From contig NZ_JAIVFR010000482.1 in NCBI RefSeq assembly GCF_020829685.1, positions 1 to 5,589 of the forward strand: a stretch of DNA of 5,589 nucleotides. The letters run 5' to 3'. Positions 4,866 through 5,589 of the stretch are shown here, piece after piece; the stretch's first letter is position 1; the number at the start of each line of letters is the position of its first letter. Origin of the DNA: Nostoc sp. CHAB 5715 (GTDB lineage Bacteria > Cyanobacteriota > Cyanobacteriia > Cyanobacteriales > Nostocaceae). A model generated the notes under the pieces. It was given only the letters and a program-made list of their open reading frames with translations. It was not told the DNA's origin and did not search any database. The position numbers and the translations under genes are program-made.

Positions 4866-5589
4866 TTACCTGTTGTTCAAAAAAAGCTTATTTAGTTCTT
4901 CCTGAGTTAATTCAGCTTCTGGAAAATCTGAAGGTTTAAAGCTTGGCGTATCGGTTGACACGAAATGAGCAATGGGCGGTACTTCCTCCTGGGGAACGGA
5001 AATTGTCTCTACAACCGTTGCTAACTCTGCAATTGTTGGATATGCAAACAACTGATTGATACTGAATTTCAACCCCGCTTCATAAGCTTTAGCCGCAACC
5101 TGAATACTTTGAATCGAATCACCTCCCAACTCTAAAAAGTTGTTGTGGATACCCACCTGCCCAATTCCCAAAACCTGACTCCAGATTGTAGCTAGCACCT
5201 CTTCTACTACCGTGCGGGGTGCAGTGTGAACCATTTTTTCCTCATCGGATTGTACCTGCTCAGGTGCTGGCAAACGGCGACGATCGACTTTGCCGCTAGG
5301 TGTCAATGGCAATTCTTCTAAGATGACAAAGGTGGTAGGAAGCATATATTCTGGTAACTTCTGCCGCAAGAAACTCCGCAATTCCTTGGTTGTAGGTGCT
5401 GGTTTTTGCTGTAGTACTATGTAGGCGACTAAGCGTTTGCTACCTGAGTCTTCTAAAAGTGTGGCGATCGCTTGATACAGTCGATTCGCTAACCCAGGCC
5501 AAGAAAATGTTACCTCTGTCAAAATCGCTCCACCTAACAGAGACGCAAAGGTTAATCCCAAGACTGTAATTACCGGAATTAACGCATTT
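4866..5589 (-). CDS. Chimera: ABC permease C-terminal region fused to NRPS A-domain tail and PCP (5' end outside window)
   Basis: Open to the window edge, with 240 visible codons. Visible residues 1-42 (5588-5463) read NALIPVITVLG, LLGGAILTEV and FSWPGLANRLYQAIA; this matches the segment after the EAA loop of DppB/OppB/NikB-type permeases of peptide/nickel ABC importers, including a transmembrane helix and the FSWPGLG-like motif. The frame continues as EDSGSKRLVAYIV, LPEYMLP and SGKVDRRRLP, the last ~60 residues of an adenylation domain with its A10 lysine. Motifs A1-A8 are absent, so this A domain cannot activate an amino acid. A complete PCP follows (LGGDSI, phosphopantetheine Ser codon at 5117-5115), then a tail ending SDFPEAELTQEELNKLF. 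The permease part lacks its final helix. A TTG at 5561 could be read as a start, but the permease similarity extends upstream of it, so the true start is probably outside. The gene is either a natural fusion or deletion product, or an assembly error. Confidence 0.88.
   Translation of the reverse strand, partial: NALIPVITVLGLTFASLLGGAILTEVTFSWPGLANRLYQAIATLLEDSGSKRLVAYIVLQQKPAPTTKELRSFLRQKLPEYMLPTTFVILEELPLTPSGKVDRRRLPAPEQVQSDEEKMVHTAPRTVVEEVLATIWSQVLGIGQVGIHNNFLELGGDSIQSIQVAAKAYEAGLKFSINQLFAYPTIAELATVVETISVPQEEVPPIAHFVSTDTPSFKPSDFPEAELTQEELNKLFLNNR
5232..5243 (-). promoter_or_regulatory. Candidate internal ribosome binding site and start for a free-standing PCP
   Basis: On the minus strand GAGG (5243-5240) stands five bases before an in-frame ATG (5234-5232). 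Initiation here would give a 122-residue protein beginning MVHTAPRTVVEEVL and containing only the carrier domain and the SDF tail. The spacing is good and better than the signal at either annotated NRPS start. It may still be an accident of the codons for Asp-Glu-Glu-Lys. Confidence 0.3.
5464..5471. repeat. HIP1 octamer at the permease/NRPS junction
   Basis: A perfect GCGATCGC lies exactly where the similarity changes from ABC permease to adenylation domain. It encodes the Ala-Ile-Ala of QAIA, a tetrapeptide compatible with both families: LYQAI in the permease and the QEAIVV position of the A domain (compare residues 892-897 of the neighbouring NRPS). Confidence 0.85.

Noticed and set aside
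1800..5400. Similarity between the A-domain ends and PCPs near 1800-2100 and 5100-5400 as a recent duplication.
   Set aside because: The resemblance follows family motifs and the proteins differ at many residues, as expected of ordinary NRPS paralogy.
5559..5561. TTG at 5561 as the true start of the permease-NRPS gene.
   Set aside because: The permease-like sequence NALIPVITV continues in frame upstream of this codon to the window edge, so the start is most likely outside the window.

Overview
The window is part of a non-ribosomal peptide synthetase (NRPS) locus from a cyanobacterium, most likely a filamentous, heterocyst-forming type (Nostoc/Anabaena-like). This rests on HIP1 octamers (GCGATCGC at 4591-4598 and 5464-5471), a heptameric TAATTCG tandem repeat, a short GC-rich dispersed repeat of the kind common in Nostoc genomes, and cyanobacterial-style NRPS domains. 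No search was run, so the genus is an inference. All three coding regions are on the minus strand and are read from the right edge towards the left.

Right edge to 4866: the 3' part of a gene open past the window edge. Its first ~40 visible residues resemble the last part of a DppB/OppB-type ABC transporter permease. The frame then runs without a break into the C-terminal end of an NRPS adenylation (A) domain, a complete peptidyl carrier protein (PCP) and a tail with an SDF motif. Most of the A domain is absent. The join lies at a HIP1 octamer. This chimera is the most unusual object in the window.

4853 to 1647: a complete one-module NRPS protein of 1068 residues, condensation (C)-A-PCP, starting 12 bases after the previous stop and in the same frame. 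All A and PCP core motifs are present. The C-domain active-site motif is a variant, CHLVLDA instead of HHxxxDG.

1646 to 1203: 444 bases without a gene. It holds heptamer repeats in opposite orientation at its two ends, a short GC-rich element embedded in one of them, another dispersed repeat and a hairpin.

1202 to the left edge: the start of the next NRPS protein, an almost complete C domain with a canonical HHIIFDG motif, cut by the window edge.

If colinear, the PCP of the first protein would donate to the C domain of the 1068-residue protein, whose own PCP would donate to the C domain at the left edge. Because the first protein has lost its A domain to the permease fusion, this may be a decayed or rearranged assembly line, or one that relies on loading of its first PCP in trans. 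The sequence alone cannot decide between these.
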